Source of the DNA: CAZEHS01 sp964424355
GTDB lineage: Bacteria > Bacillota > Clostridia > Peptostreptococcales > Acidaminobacteraceae
Length of the DNA stretch: 64,000 nucleotides
Direction of reading: 5' to 3'
Assembly: GCA_964424355.1 (NCBI GenBank)
Contig: CAYRIO010000002.1
Coordinates: 178,911 to 242,910 of the forward strand
The position numbers were made by a program, and so were the translations under genes. Position 1 is the stretch's first letter, and every line of letters begins with the position of its first letter. The notes under the pieces are model-generated. The model searched no databases. It was not told the origin of the DNA and saw only the letters and a list, made by a program, of their open reading frames with translations. Below are positions 9,227 through 17,710 of the stretch, piece after piece.

Positions 9227-10306
9227 ATGATTATTCGTGTAGGTATTATAGGACTGGGCGAGGTTGCCCAACTGATGCACTTGCCCGCCCTGGCGGATCT
9301 TGGCGAACAGTTCCGCATCGAAGCGGTGGCGGATGTATCCCCATCAGTGGTCAGCTATATCGGGAATCGGTACGGCATTCCCCGGACCTATCATTCGTCC
9401 GAGGAACTGATTGCGGACCCGGAGCTGGATGCGGTCATCATCCTTTCGCCGGACCAGCACCACGGCGAATATGCAGCGGCGGCCCTGCGCAGCGGCAAAC
9501 ATGTCTTCATTGAAAAACCGGCGGCCCTGGATCCGGAAGAGATCCGATTCCTGATGGCCTTGGAACAGCAGCATCCCAAACAGGTGGTCATGGTGGGGTA
9601 CATGCGGCGTTATGCAGGCTCCCTGATCAAGGCCAAAGAGATGATGGGTACGGTTCCGGTGCAATACGCCCGGTTCCGGGACATTATTCTGGAAGCGCCG
9701 TTTTTCATCGGTCAGACCCGGCCCGTGTTTTATCCCACGGACATTCCAGAGGCGGTCATACAGGCGTCTTCCGCCCGGCGGAAACAGCAGCTGGACAACG
9801 TGCTGGGTGCGGATTGCCCCCCGCATATCCGAACTGCCTACCAGATGCTTGCCGGTCTGGGGTGTCACAGCTTTTCGGCGGTGCGCGAGCTGCTGGGGCT
9901 TCCCAAGCGGGTATTGTCCGCAGTGAGCTCCGCGAACGGTGAGCAGCTGGTCATTGTTCTGGAATATGAGGGGTTCATCGGAACCTATGAGCTGGTCAAT
10001 AACCAGCAGATCGTCCAGTTCGATGCGGCCATTGAGCTGTTCCAAGGCAATCGGAAACTGAAGGTGAAATATGAGACCCCCTATATCCGGCACCAGGCGG
10101 GAACCCTGGAGGTTACCGACTCCACTGAGACGGATACCCAAACCGTCTGCTACGGGCCGGACTACCGGGATCCGTTCACCACGGAATTAAAGACGTTCCA
10201 CAGCTGCATTCAGGAAGGCGGCCGTCCCAAGACCACGCTGGCGGATTCCCTGGAAGACCTGCTGTTTTTCAGTGACATCATTGCCGCACTGCGGAAGGGG
10301 GTATAA
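9227..10306 (+). CDS. Gfo/Idh/MocA-family NAD(P)-dependent oxidoreductase
   Basis: A 359-residue two-domain dehydrogenase. The N-terminal Rossmann fold begins VGIIGLGEVAQ, and the signature EKPAAL near residue 97 carries the conserved Lys-Pro of the family. The C-terminal half is the usual alpha/beta dimer domain. Members oxidise sugar or inositol hydroxyls, often at C3 of a glycoside or at myo-inositol carbons. Its place between a sugar importer and an IolE-like enzyme suggests that it makes a keto-sugar or keto-inositol intermediate. The start follows AAGAGGAG. The substrate cannot be read from the sequence. Confidence 0.9.
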   Translation: MIIRVGIIGLGEVAQLMHLPALADLGEQFRIEAVADVSPSVVSYIGNRYGIPRTYHSSEELIADPELDAVIILSPDQHHGEYAAAALRSGKHVFIEKPAALDPEEIRFLMALEQQHPKQVVMVGYMRRYAGSLIKAKEMMGTVPVQYARFRDIILEAPFFIGQTRPVFYPTDIPEAVIQASSARRKQQLDNVLGADCPPHIRTAYQMLAGLGCHSFSAVRELLGLPKRVLSAVSSANGEQLVIVLEYEGFIGTYELVNNQQIVQFDAAIELFQGNRKLKVKYETPYIRHQAGTLEVTDSTETDTQTVCYGPDYRDPFTTELKTFHSCIQEGGRPKTTLADSLEDLLFFSDIIAALRKGV

Positions 10307-10309
10307 ACG

Positions 10310-11203
10310 ATGAAACTCACCATTGCAACGGCCCCTTGTTCCTGGGGCGTTTGGTACGCTGACGGCACGCCCTCCGGCACCCCCTATCCGGTATTCCTGG
10401 ATCAGGCGGCAGCCTCCGGATATAAAGCGCTGGAACTGGGACCTTCAGGCTATCTGCCAACGGATCCGGGCCTTCTGCGGCACGAACTGGAATCCCGGGG
10501 GCTGACCCTGTGCTCGGGAACCTCCTGCCATCGGTTGGACCAGCTCCAAGGCTTTGCAGACCTGCGACCTGAAATTGACGCTCTGTGCAGGACCCTGAGC
10601 CAGTTTGGGGCCAAGGATCTGGTGGCGATGGATGAATCCGACGTGGGGCGTTTCAGCGAAAAGAAGCAGACTATGCCCAAGGAATTGCGGATGAAGTATC
10701 TGGGAATCGTGAAGGAGCTGGCCCGCTTCACCCAGGAAGCGCACGGAATCCGGCTGGTGTACCATCCCCATGTGAAATCGCTGTTCGAATACGAGGTGGA
10801 AATTGAAGAGCTGATGGATGTGGCCGGGGTGGACCTGTGCTTTGATACCGGGCACCACGCATACAGCAATGGCGGCACAGAATCCGGGGATCTCTCGGCA
10901 CTGAACTTTCTGCGAAAACACAGCGGACGCATTCCCTACCTGCATTTCAAGAATGTCGACGGCGCCGTCCGTAAAAAGGTGATCGCTGACAACCTTGATG
11001 CGGATCAGGCCTTCGATATCAACGTCATGTGTGATTTGGAGGATGGCATCATTCCCTTCACGCAGTTGAAAACCATTCTTGATGAAATCAATTTCACCGG
11101 CATCGCCGTCATTGAGCAGGATATGCCCCGGGCAACAACCGATGAGGCCTTTGCTGCGGCCCGCCGCAATCTGGAATATCTGCGGCGGATCAGTATGTTG
11201 TAG
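10310..11203 (+). CDS. IolE-like sugar phosphate isomerase/epimerase (TIM barrel)
   Basis: A 297-residue xylose isomerase-like TIM barrel. It begins with TIATAPCSWGVWYADG, a segment typical of inosose dehydratase (IolE)-like proteins. Likely metal ligands are seen in the strands: YHPHV, CFDTGHHAYS, YLHFKN and AVIEQD, matching the Glu/Asp/His/Glu layout of this superfamily. It begins three bases after the oxidoreductase stop. Together they would act as oxidation followed by dehydration, epimerisation or bond cleavage of a keto-intermediate. Related enzymes act on inosose or on 3-keto-glycosides; which applies here is open. Confidence 0.85.
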   Translation: MKLTIATAPCSWGVWYADGTPSGTPYPVFLDQAAASGYKALELGPSGYLPTDPGLLRHELESRGLTLCSGTSCHRLDQLQGFADLRPEIDALCRTLSQFGAKDLVAMDESDVGRFSEKKQTMPKELRMKYLGIVKELARFTQEAHGIRLVYHPHVKSLFEYEVEIEELMDVAGVDLCFDTGHHAYSNGGTESGDLSALNFLRKHSGRIPYLHFKNVDGAVRKKVIADNLDADQAFDINVMCDLEDGIIPFTQLKTILDEINFTGIAVIEQDMPRATTDEAFAAARRNLEYLRRISML

Positions 11204-11211
11204 GTGCACCC

Positions 11212-12165
11212 ATGGCGGATCCTTTCAGAAAATCCAATGGCCGGGGCTATCTCTTAGCCGGAGCGGCAGATATCGGAGGAACAAAGGTATCGGTAGGGAT
11301 TGTGGACGAGCAGGGGCAGATTCTTGCCCGGGAAACCGTTGCAACCCCGCTGGGGCCGGGGAGCTGCGCCGCGGGGGCCCGGATGATCGCGGATATCCTG
11401 GAAAAGCAGATGAACGGCCTGGGGCTCACCGTCAAGGACCTGAAAGGGATCGGGGTCGGTTGTGCGGGCCCGGTGGATGTCTCCTCCGGGATGATCCTCA
11501 ATCCGTTCACCCTTCCCGGGTGGGAAGAGGAATCCTTCACCCGGCGGCTGGCTCAGGAAACCGGGCGCCCCTGTTTCATCGAGAACGATGCCGGGGCGGC
11601 TCTTTTGGGGGAGGTCCTGCTGAACCACCTGAACCGGGAAACCGTTCTGATGCTTACCTTCGGCACCGGTGTCGGGGGGGCGGTCTGGCATGAGGGGCGG
11701 CTTTTCAGAGCGACCGGGGGCTATCACCCGGAACTGGGCCATGTGGTGGTCAATCCTGCGGGCCCGGTGTGCTACTGTGGCGCCAGGGGGTGTCTGGAGA
11801 GCGTTTGGTCCGGCACGGCTCTCAACGGCTGGGCGAATCGACAGGGCTACGGTGATTTCAACGGTATCCGGGATGCCTGCGAAACGGGGGACACTGCCGC
11901 AGAGGCGTTGATGGCTGAGGCAATCGCGCTTCTGGAAATAGGCCTGTGGAACCTGATGGTGGTCTTTCGCCCTCAAACGGTCATCCTGGGGGGCGGGGTC
12001 ATGGCCCGGCATTTTACGTATATACAGCAACGAATGAAGGCGCAGGGGATTGAGAATCGCAATTTTGTGGACAGCTGCCAGCTGAGAGGTGCCAAGGCGG
12101 AAACGGATTCGGCCTTGGTAGGGGCTTCGGAGCTGGTCTACCGGGAGGAATACTACCATGAATAA
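11212..12165 (+). CDS. ROK-family sugar kinase
   Basis: Encodes 317 residues with the ATP-binding motif ADIGGTKVSVG, the catalytic region ENDAGAALLGE, and the ROK zinc site GHVVVNPAGP followed by CYCGARGCLES. There is no N-terminal helix-turn-helix, so it is a kinase rather than a NagC/XylR-type repressor. Family members phosphorylate glucose, N-acetylglucosamine, N-acetylmannosamine or allose. Because a NagB-like gene overlaps its 3' end, an amino sugar is a reasonable guess. The start lies nine bases after the previous stop codon, with AGGTG just upstream. Confidence 0.9.
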   Translation: MADPFRKSNGRGYLLAGAADIGGTKVSVGIVDEQGQILARETVATPLGPGSCAAGARMIADILEKQMNGLGLTVKDLKGIGVGCAGPVDVSSGMILNPFTLPGWEEESFTRRLAQETGRPCFIENDAGAALLGEVLLNHLNRETVLMLTFGTGVGGAVWHEGRLFRATGGYHPELGHVVVNPAGPVCYCGARGCLESVWSGTALNGWANRQGYGDFNGIRDACETGDTAAEALMAEAIALLEIGLWNLMVVFRPQTVILGGGVMARHFTYIQQRMKAQGIENRNFVDSCQLRGAKAETDSALVGASELVYREEYYHE

Positions 12166-12901
12166 CCACATCAACGGACCGGTGTTTATTGCAACTGAAG
12201 GCTATGATGCCCTGAGCCGAGCGATGGCCCGGATGATGGCCGACTGTGTGAGCCAGAAGCCTGATGCCCTGATATGTCTGGCGAGCGGCCACTCCACCCT
12301 GGAAGCCTATCGGCTCTTCGTCCAGCTGGTGGCCGATGAATCCATCGATGTTTCCAAAATGCGGGTCATCAAACTGGATGAATGGCTGGGGATGCCTATG
12401 GATCACCCCGCCTCCTGCCAGACATTCCTTGAGCAGCACGTCATCAGGCCCTTGAGAATTCCAGCGGACCGCTGTATCGCCTTTGACAGCAGCGTGGAGG
12501 ATCCGGAAGCGGAATGCCGGCGGGTGGCCGGGCTGCTGGCAGAGCAGGGGCCCATCGACCTGTGCCTGCTGGGAATCGGTAAAAATGGTCATCTGGGCCT
12601 CAACGAGCCAGGAGAGCTTCTTCAGCCATTCACCCACACAGTGGTTCTGGATGAACGCACACAGGGGCACGCCATGCTGAAGGAGACGGATTTTCTTCCG
12701 ACCCGGGGGATGACAATCGGTTTGGCCGATATCATGGCATCCCGGTCGGTGGTTCTGGGAATCACCGGGAGCGGGAAAGAAGCGGCCTATTCCCGGTTCA
12801 TGGCAGGGCAGATCACCACCATGGTCCCGGCCACTTTCCTGTGGCTGCATCCCCGGGCGACTTGCCTGGTGGATACGGCGTGGTTCTCTATCGCCCCTTG
12901 A
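12158..12901 (+). CDS. NagB-like glucosamine/galactosamine-6-phosphate isomerase family protein
   Basis: A 247-residue protein of the 6-phosphogluconolactonase/glucosamine-6-phosphate isomerase superfamily. It has the phosphate-binding ASGHSTLEAY, the LDEW motif and LLGIGKNGHLGLNEP, which corresponds to the NagB/AgaI signature GIGxDGHIxFNEP with Lys-Asn in place of x-Asp. The catalytic Asp of standard NagB at that position is therefore Asn, closer to AgaI-like or divergent members. It overlaps the ROK gene by eight bases after GGGAGG. The pair suggests phosphorylation and then deamination or isomerisation of an amino sugar. The exact reaction is unsure. Confidence 0.82.
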   Translation: MNNHINGPVFIATEGYDALSRAMARMMADCVSQKPDALICLASGHSTLEAYRLFVQLVADESIDVSKMRVIKLDEWLGMPMDHPASCQTFLEQHVIRPLRIPADRCIAFDSSVEDPEAECRRVAGLLAEQGPIDLCLLGIGKNGHLGLNEPGELLQPFTHTVVLDERTQGHAMLKETDFLPTRGMTIGLADIMASRSVVLGITGSGKEAAYSRFMAGQITTMVPATFLWLHPRATCLVDTAWFSIAP

Positions 12902-12935
12902 TGGGGGGCATCTTTCGAAAAACGATGGGGTTGGC

Positions 12936-12970
12936 AAGCGTCTTGGGGATTCTCTCCGAGGCGCTTTTTC
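12936..12970 (+). terminator. Terminator of the carbohydrate operon
   Basis: Imperfect hairpin AAGCG-T-CT-T-GGGGA / TCTCC-G-AG-G-CGCTT followed by TTTC. It separates the sugar operon from the NAD-salvage promoter. Confidence 0.65.
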
Positions 12971-13004
12971 TTGTTTTCATTTTGTGGGAATTACTCACAG
13001 CCTC

Positions 13005-13033
13005 TTGACCGAAATACATATAACGGGTATGAT
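13005..13033 (+). promoter_or_regulatory. Sigma-A-type promoter of the NAD salvage operon
   Basis: TTGACC, 17 bases, TATGAT, 39 bases before the regulator's start codon. Both boxes are close to consensus, and a tandem pair of small palindromes overlaps and follows the -10. Confidence 0.75.
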
Positions 13034-13053
13034 AATATCACATAGATACTATC
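13031..13053 (+). promoter_or_regulatory. Candidate NrtR operator: two GATA-N-TATC palindromes
   Basis: GATAATATC (13031-13039) and GATACTATC (13045-13053) are each perfect 4-1-4 palindromes, centred 14 bp apart; the first overlaps the -10 box. This placement would allow repression by the NrtR-like protein encoded directly downstream. The binding itself is inferred. Confidence 0.5.
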
Positions 13054-13072
13054 TGAGGAGGTATACTGCCAG

Positions 13073-13984
13073 ATGGCACATGCGAATCTGCTGAACAAGC
13101 AAGGGATGAACGAGGTGGATTTTTTAAAGGCCTACACACCGGGGGATTATGAACGGCCTTCTGTCACTGTGGATATGGTGATCTTCACGGTGGCTGAGGA
13201 GGAAACGAAGAACTATCGGAAGCTGCCGGAAAAGACGCTGAGCATCCTGATGATCCAGCGGGGCGACCATCCCTGCATCGGTCAATGGGCGCTCCCCGGG
13301 GGTTTCGTGAATATGGACGAGAGCCTGGAGGATGCCGCCCGGCGGGAATTGAAGGAAGAAACCAATATTGAGGACATCTATATGGAACAGCTCTATACCT
13401 GGGGCGATGTGGGGCGAGATCCCCGCACCCGGATCATCAGCTGCTCGTACCTGTCCCTGGTGGATAAGGAGCTCCTGGATGTGCAGTCCGGGGATGACGC
13501 GGCGGATGCGGGGTGGTTCACAGTATCCTCTAAGGTCTTCCGGGAAAACAAACAGCTGACAGCGGAGGGCTCCATCCACGAGCAGTGGGTAAACCTTCGG
13601 CTGACCGGGAAGGACATCACCCTTTCCGCCACGGTCAAAACGACAAAAACCGTGGTCGGGAAGGTGGCCCGGGTGAAACGGGAGGTGGTGGAGACCGATA
13701 ACATCGCCTTCGACCATGCCCTGGTAATCCATTACGGGGTGGAGCGGCTCCGCAGCAAGGTGGCCTATACGGATATCGCCTTCAACCTCATGGGGGACCT
13801 TTTCACCCTGACGGAGCTGCAGCAGGTGTATGAGATCATCTTGGATCAGGAGCTGCTCAAAGCGAATTTTCGACGAAAAATTGCCGGGCGGGTGTTGGAG
13901 ACCAAGGAATACAGGAAGGATGCAGGGCATCGCCCTTCCAAACTGTTCCGGTTCAATCCGGACTGGACCCAGACACTGGAGTGA
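13073..13984 (+). CDS. nrtR: NrtR-like Nudix regulator of NAD metabolism
   Basis: Encodes 303 residues. An N-terminal Nudix domain (about 20-165) contains GGFVNMDESLEDAARRELKEET, close to the catalytic Nudix box GX5EX7REUXEEXGU with Asn replacing the last Gly. The C-terminal half (about 205-303) has the winged-helix segments of NrtR proteins, including FNLMGDLFTLTELQQVYE and FRRKIAGRVLETKEYR. NrtR proteins bind ADP-ribose and repress NAD synthesis and salvage genes. Here it is the first gene of an operon with the nicotinamidase-like and pncB genes, so autoregulation is likely. Because the Nudix residues are nearly intact, residual pyrophosphatase activity is possible. Confidence 0.85.
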   Translation: MAHANLLNKQGMNEVDFLKAYTPGDYERPSVTVDMVIFTVAEEETKNYRKLPEKTLSILMIQRGDHPCIGQWALPGGFVNMDESLEDAARRELKEETNIEDIYMEQLYTWGDVGRDPRTRIISCSYLSLVDKELLDVQSGDDAADAGWFTVSSKVFRENKQLTAEGSIHEQWVNLRLTGKDITLSATVKTTKTVVGKVARVKREVVETDNIAFDHALVIHYGVERLRSKVAYTDIAFNLMGDLFTLTELQQVYEIILDQELLKANFRRKIAGRVLETKEYRKDAGHRPSKLFRFNPDWTQTLE

Positions 13985-13999
13985 TAAGGAGGGATCTGT

Positions 14000-14674
14000 A
14001 TGGAACTGGACAGGAACGCATTCGTCAGCGGGGGCAGTGCCGCGCTGGCATCGATTCATGAAATATTGATGGGCCTGAAGGATCTCCCGCTGGCGGAGGT
14101 GGCCCCCGATAAAACCGTGCTGATCACCGTGGATATGATCAACGGCTTTGCCAAGGCGGGGGCCCTTTACAGCCCCCGGGTGGCGGCTTTGATTCCGGGG
14201 ATTTCGGATCTCGGCAAGGCCTGCAAACACCTGGGTATCCCCCAGCTGGCCTTCGCCGATGCCCACCCGGAGGATTCTCCGGAATTCTCATCCTATCCCC
14301 CCCACTGTCTGGCGGGGAGCGTGGAAAGTGAACTGGTGGCCGAGCTGAAGTCAGCGGGAGACTTCAGGCTGATCCCTAAAAATTCCACAAACGGCTTTCT
14401 GGAGCCGGAATTCCAGGCCTGGCTCCGTGAACATGACCATCTGGATACCTTCATCATCACGGGGGACTGCACGGACATCTGCATCGAGCAGTTCGCCACT
14501 ACGCTGAAATGCAGCTTTAACCGCATCAACCGCCCCGTGCGGGTCATTGTTCCGATGAATCTGGTGGATACCTTTGATTTTGGCAGCCACCATGGGGACC
14601 TGATGCATGGGGTGGCCCTGATGATGCTGATCGGGAACGGAATCGATGTAGTGAGGGGGATTACGTATGCATGA
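14000..14674 (+). CDS. Isochorismatase-family hydrolase, probable nicotinamidase
   Basis: Encodes 224 residues. The cysteine hydrolase triad is visible as VDMINGF (Asp), IPKNSTNGF (Lys) and GDCTDICIEQFA, where the second Cys is the nucleophile of the GxCxDxC motif. ADAHPEDSPEF resembles the metal site of nicotinamidases. The gene lies between an NrtR-like regulator and pncB and overlaps pncB by eight bases, which strongly favours nicotinamide to nicotinate conversion. An N-terminal extension of about 35 residues is longer than in typical PncA. A strong AAGGAGGG precedes the start. Confidence 0.82.
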   Translation: MELDRNAFVSGGSAALASIHEILMGLKDLPLAEVAPDKTVLITVDMINGFAKAGALYSPRVAALIPGISDLGKACKHLGIPQLAFADAHPEDSPEFSSYPPHCLAGSVESELVAELKSAGDFRLIPKNSTNGFLEPEFQAWLREHDHLDTFIITGDCTDICIEQFATTLKCSFNRINRPVRVIVPMNLVDTFDFGSHHGDLMHGVALMMLIGNGIDVVRGITYA

Positions 14675-16118
14675 GATCAATCACAAGAATCTCACCCTGT
14701 TGGCTGATTTCTATGAGTTGACGATGGCCAATGGCTACTTTGAAAATGGTTTGCATGAAAAGACAGCGGTTTTCGACATGTTTTTCCGCAGTGTGCCGGA
14801 TGGGGGCGGCTTTGCCATCATGGCAGGGGTCGAACAGCTGGTGGATTACCTGAAGACCCTTTCCTTTGAACCCTCTGATATCGCCTACCTGCGCAGCAAG
14901 AATCTCTTCAGCGAGGAATTTTTGGAATACCTCAGCACCTTCACGTTCACCTGTGATGTCTGGGCGGTTCCGGAAGGGACCCCCATCTTTCCCAACGAGC
15001 CCATCGTAACGGTCCGGGGGCCGGTAATCCAAGCCCAGTTCATTGAAACCATGGTTCTGCTGACCATCAACCATCAGAGTCTCATCGCCACAAAGGCCAA
15101 CCGGATTGTCCGGGCCGCCGGCGGGCGGGATGTCATCGAGTTCGGCTCCCGGCGGGCTCAGGGGGGCGATGGTGCGGTTCTCGGCGCCCGGGGCGCCTAT
15201 ATCGGCGGCTGTACCGGAACGGCCTGCACCCTGGCGGAGCGGAGATTCGGCATTCCGGCCATGGGAACCATGGCTCACAGCTGGATCCAGATGTTTCCGA
15301 CGGAGCTGGAAGCCTTTCAGGCCTATGCCCGGACCTATCCGGATCAGTGCACCCTGCTGGTGGATACCTACAACGTGCTGAATTCAGGGATCCCCAACGC
15401 AATCCAGGCGTTCCGGGACGAGGTGGTCTCCCGGGGATTCCGGCCCAAGGGGATCCGGATTGACAGCGGCGACCTCACCTACCTCAGCCGTGAAGCCAGG
15501 AAAATGCTGGATGCGGCGGGTTTCAGTGACTGCAGGATCGTGGCCTCCAATGCGCTGGATGAAACCATCATCCGAGACATCCTCATCCAGGGGGCACAGG
15601 TCGATATTTTCGGTGTCGGTGAGCGGCTGATCACCTCCCGGTCGGAGCCTGTTTTCGGCGGGGTCTACAAGCTGGTTGCCGTAGAAGGGGCTGGCGGTGA
15701 GCTCATCCCGCGGATCAAGCTCAGCGAAAATGTCGGAAAAATCACCAACCCAGGCTTTAAAGAGGTGTGGCGACTTTTTGACCGAAGCACCGGGAAAGCC
15801 TTGGTAGATATCATCACCCTGGCGGGAGAAAACATCGACGACTCCCGGGAGTACGTGATCTTTGATCCGGTCTATACCTGGAAGCGGAAGGTTCTAAAGG
15901 ATTTCAGGGCCCAGAAGCTGATGGTGCAGCTTTTCGACCAAGGGGAATGCCTGTACGGGCCTGAGGACATCCATGCCATCAGAACCCGCTGCAGGGAGCA
16001 GGTGGAAACCCTGTGGGAATCGGTTCTGCGGTTTGAGAATCCCCACGCCTATTTTGTGGATCTTTCCCGGGATATGTGGGAAGTGAAACAAAAGCTCCTG
16101 GCAGAGCACGTGGGCTGA
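14667..16118 (+). CDS. pncB: Nicotinate phosphoribosyltransferase
   Basis: A 483-residue enzyme that converts nicotinate, PRPP and ATP to nicotinate mononucleotide in NAD salvage. It starts with NLTLLADFYELTMANGY, a hallmark of bacterial PncB, and carries EFGSRRAQG, TMAHSW, and the IRIDSGDL active-site segment. The length fits the longer PncB type found in Firmicutes. It completes the route nicotinamide to nicotinate to NaMN with the previous gene. A perfect 15-bp hairpin begins at its stop codon. Confidence 0.95.
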   Translation: MHEINHKNLTLLADFYELTMANGYFENGLHEKTAVFDMFFRSVPDGGGFAIMAGVEQLVDYLKTLSFEPSDIAYLRSKNLFSEEFLEYLSTFTFTCDVWAVPEGTPIFPNEPIVTVRGPVIQAQFIETMVLLTINHQSLIATKANRIVRAAGGRDVIEFGSRRAQGGDGAVLGARGAYIGGCTGTACTLAERRFGIPAMGTMAHSWIQMFPTELEAFQAYARTYPDQCTLLVDTYNVLNSGIPNAIQAFRDEVVSRGFRPKGIRIDSGDLTYLSREARKMLDAAGFSDCRIVASNALDETIIRDILIQGAQVDIFGVGERLITSRSEPVFGGVYKLVAVEGAGGELIPRIKLSENVGKITNPGFKEVWRLFDRSTGKALVDIITLAGENIDDSREYVIFDPVYTWKRKVLKDFRAQKLMVQLFDQGECLYGPEDIHAIRTRCREQVETLWESVLRFENPHAYFVDLSRDMWEVKQKLLAEHVG

Positions 16119-16154
16119 GGATAATCCCATCAATTTATTTTGATGGGATTATCC
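16119..16154. terminator. Perfect 15-bp hairpin after pncB
   Basis: GGATAATCCCATCAA, loop TTTATT, and the exact complementary arm. There is no T-run on the plus strand after the stem, so it may act as an RNA-stabilising hairpin or factor-assisted terminator rather than a classical intrinsic terminator. Confidence 0.6.
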
Positions 16155-16175
16155 TTATGAATAAGCGGGTATAGT

Positions 16176-16188
16176 GATAGCGTCTATC
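16176..16188 (+). promoter_or_regulatory. Palindrome GATAG-CGT-CTATC upstream of malQ
   Basis: A 13-bp palindrome directly after a TATAGT box (16170-16175), 25 bases before the malQ start. It could be an operator over the malQ promoter; no convincing -35 is visible, and no regulator can be assigned. Confidence 0.3.
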
Positions 16189-16213
16189 AACGGAAAGATC
16201 AAGGAGGCCCCTG

Positions 16214-17710
16214 ATGCCCAGAACCAGCGGTATACTGTTACATATCACATCCCTGCCAGGTCCGTATGGGATTGGAACCCTGGGCAGGGAAGCGGAGAAG
16301 TTCATCACCTTCCTGAAACGGTCAGGTCAGGCCTGGTGGCAGATCCTGCCCTTGGGGCCCACAGGCTTTGGCAATTCACCTTATCAGGCCTACAGTACCT
16401 TTGCGGGCAACCCCAACCTCATCGATCTGGACGATCTGGTAGCCCAGGGCCTGCTGAAAGCGAAGGAACTGGAGAAACTGGAATGCGGCCGCAATCCGGC
16501 CCGGATCGATTTCCCCAAATTGGAGCAGGCCAAACAGCAAATCCTGCGGCGGGCATTTCGCCGGAGCCGCTGGCATTTTAACCGTCCTCTCCGGCTGTTT
16601 GCAGAACGGGAGAAGGAATGGCTGCGGGATTATGCCCTGTTCATGGCATTGAAACACGAATACAAAGGCATCCCCTGGCAAAAGTGGCCGGAGGCCCTCC
16701 GAGTCCGAGAGCCCCAGGCGCTGGAAGCGGCGGAGAAGAAGCTGAAACGGGAAATGGATTACTGGATTTTTGTTCAATATATCTTCGACAGGCAGTGGGC
16801 CCATATCCGGCAGGTGGCTTCGGAGAACGGGGTATCCATCATTGGGGATGTCCCGATCTATGTTTCCGCAGACAGTGCCGATGCCTGGGCCTCTCCGGAG
16901 CTCTTTCTCCTGGATGCGGAGCGGAAACCCCTGGTGGTGGCCGGGTGTCCGCCGGACGGTTTCACCGCGGATGGGCAGATGTGGGGGAACCCCCTTTACG
17001 ATTGGCCGGTTCATGAAGAGACCGGCTATGCCTGGTGGATCAAGCGGATCCGGCGTCATGCAGAACTCTTTGAAAAGACCCGGATTGATCATTTCAGAGG
17101 CTTTGAATCCTATTGGGAGATTCCCGCCGGGGAGCCGACCGCCGTGAATGGCAGATGGGTTCAAGGGCCTGGCATGAAGCTCTTCACAGCCATTGAAAAA
17201 TCACTGGGCAAGCTGGATATCATTGCGGAGGATCTGGGTTTTCTCACGCCGGAGGTCCACGCCTTCAGGGAAGCGTCCGGTTTTCCGGGCATGAAGGTGC
17301 TGCAGTTTGCCTTCTCGGTCAAGGAAGAGAGCGATTATCTGACCCATCAATACGAAAAACACTGTGTGGTCTACACGGGCACCCACGACAACAACACCGT
17401 CACAGGGTGGTTGGATACGGTTCCGGTTCCCGAGATGATCCACGCCTGCCGGTATTTGAACCTGACCCGGGACGAAGGGCTGAACTGGGGGATTGTCCGG
17501 GGCGCGTGGAGCTCCGTGGGGGAGCTGGCGGTGGCGCAGATGCAGGATTTTCTGGATCTGGGGAGTGAGGCGCGGATGAATATCCCTTCAACGGTGGGGG
17601 ATCACAACTGGAGCTGGCGGATGCTTCCGGGGCAACTGACCGAAGAACTGGCCGACCGGATCTACCAGATGACTAAACTCTACGGGAGGGTCAAACGCCA
17701 TGTTCGATGA
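16214..17710 (+). CDS. malQ: 4-alpha-glucanotransferase (amylomaltase)
   Basis: A 498-residue GH77 enzyme that transfers 1,4-alpha-glucan segments between maltodextrins and releases glucose. It starts ITSLPGPYGIGTLG, typical of MalQ, and shows DVPIYVSADSADAW, the region KTRIDHFRGFESYW containing the nucleophile Asp, and GTHDNNT. The start follows AAGGAGG. It overlaps glgP by 11 bases, so the two form a classical maltodextrin or glycogen breakdown unit. No glycogen synthesis genes are in the window, so the source may be dietary maltodextrin or glycogen made elsewhere. Confidence 0.96.
   Translation: MPRTSGILLHITSLPGPYGIGTLGREAEKFITFLKRSGQAWWQILPLGPTGFGNSPYQAYSTFAGNPNLIDLDDLVAQGLLKAKELEKLECGRNPARIDFPKLEQAKQQILRRAFRRSRWHFNRPLRLFAEREKEWLRDYALFMALKHEYKGIPWQKWPEALRVREPQALEAAEKKLKREMDYWIFVQYIFDRQWAHIRQVASENGVSIIGDVPIYVSADSADAWASPELFLLDAERKPLVVAGCPPDGFTADGQMWGNPLYDWPVHEETGYAWWIKRIRRHAELFEKTRIDHFRGFESYWEIPAGEPTAVNGRWVQGPGMKLFTAIEKSLGKLDIIAEDLGFLTPEVHAFREASGFPGMKVLQFAFSVKEESDYLTHQYEKHCVVYTGTHDNNTVTGWLDTVPVPEMIHACRYLNLTRDEGLNWGIVRGAWSSVGELAVAQMQDFLDLGSEARMNIPSTVGDHNWSWRMLPGQLTEELADRIYQMTKLYGRVKRHVR

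Noticed and set aside
16176..16188. GATAG-CGT-CTATC as a further NrtR operator
   Set aside because: Half-sites are similar to those at 13031-13053, but the three-base spacing differs and the downstream genes are for glucan breakdown, not NAD.
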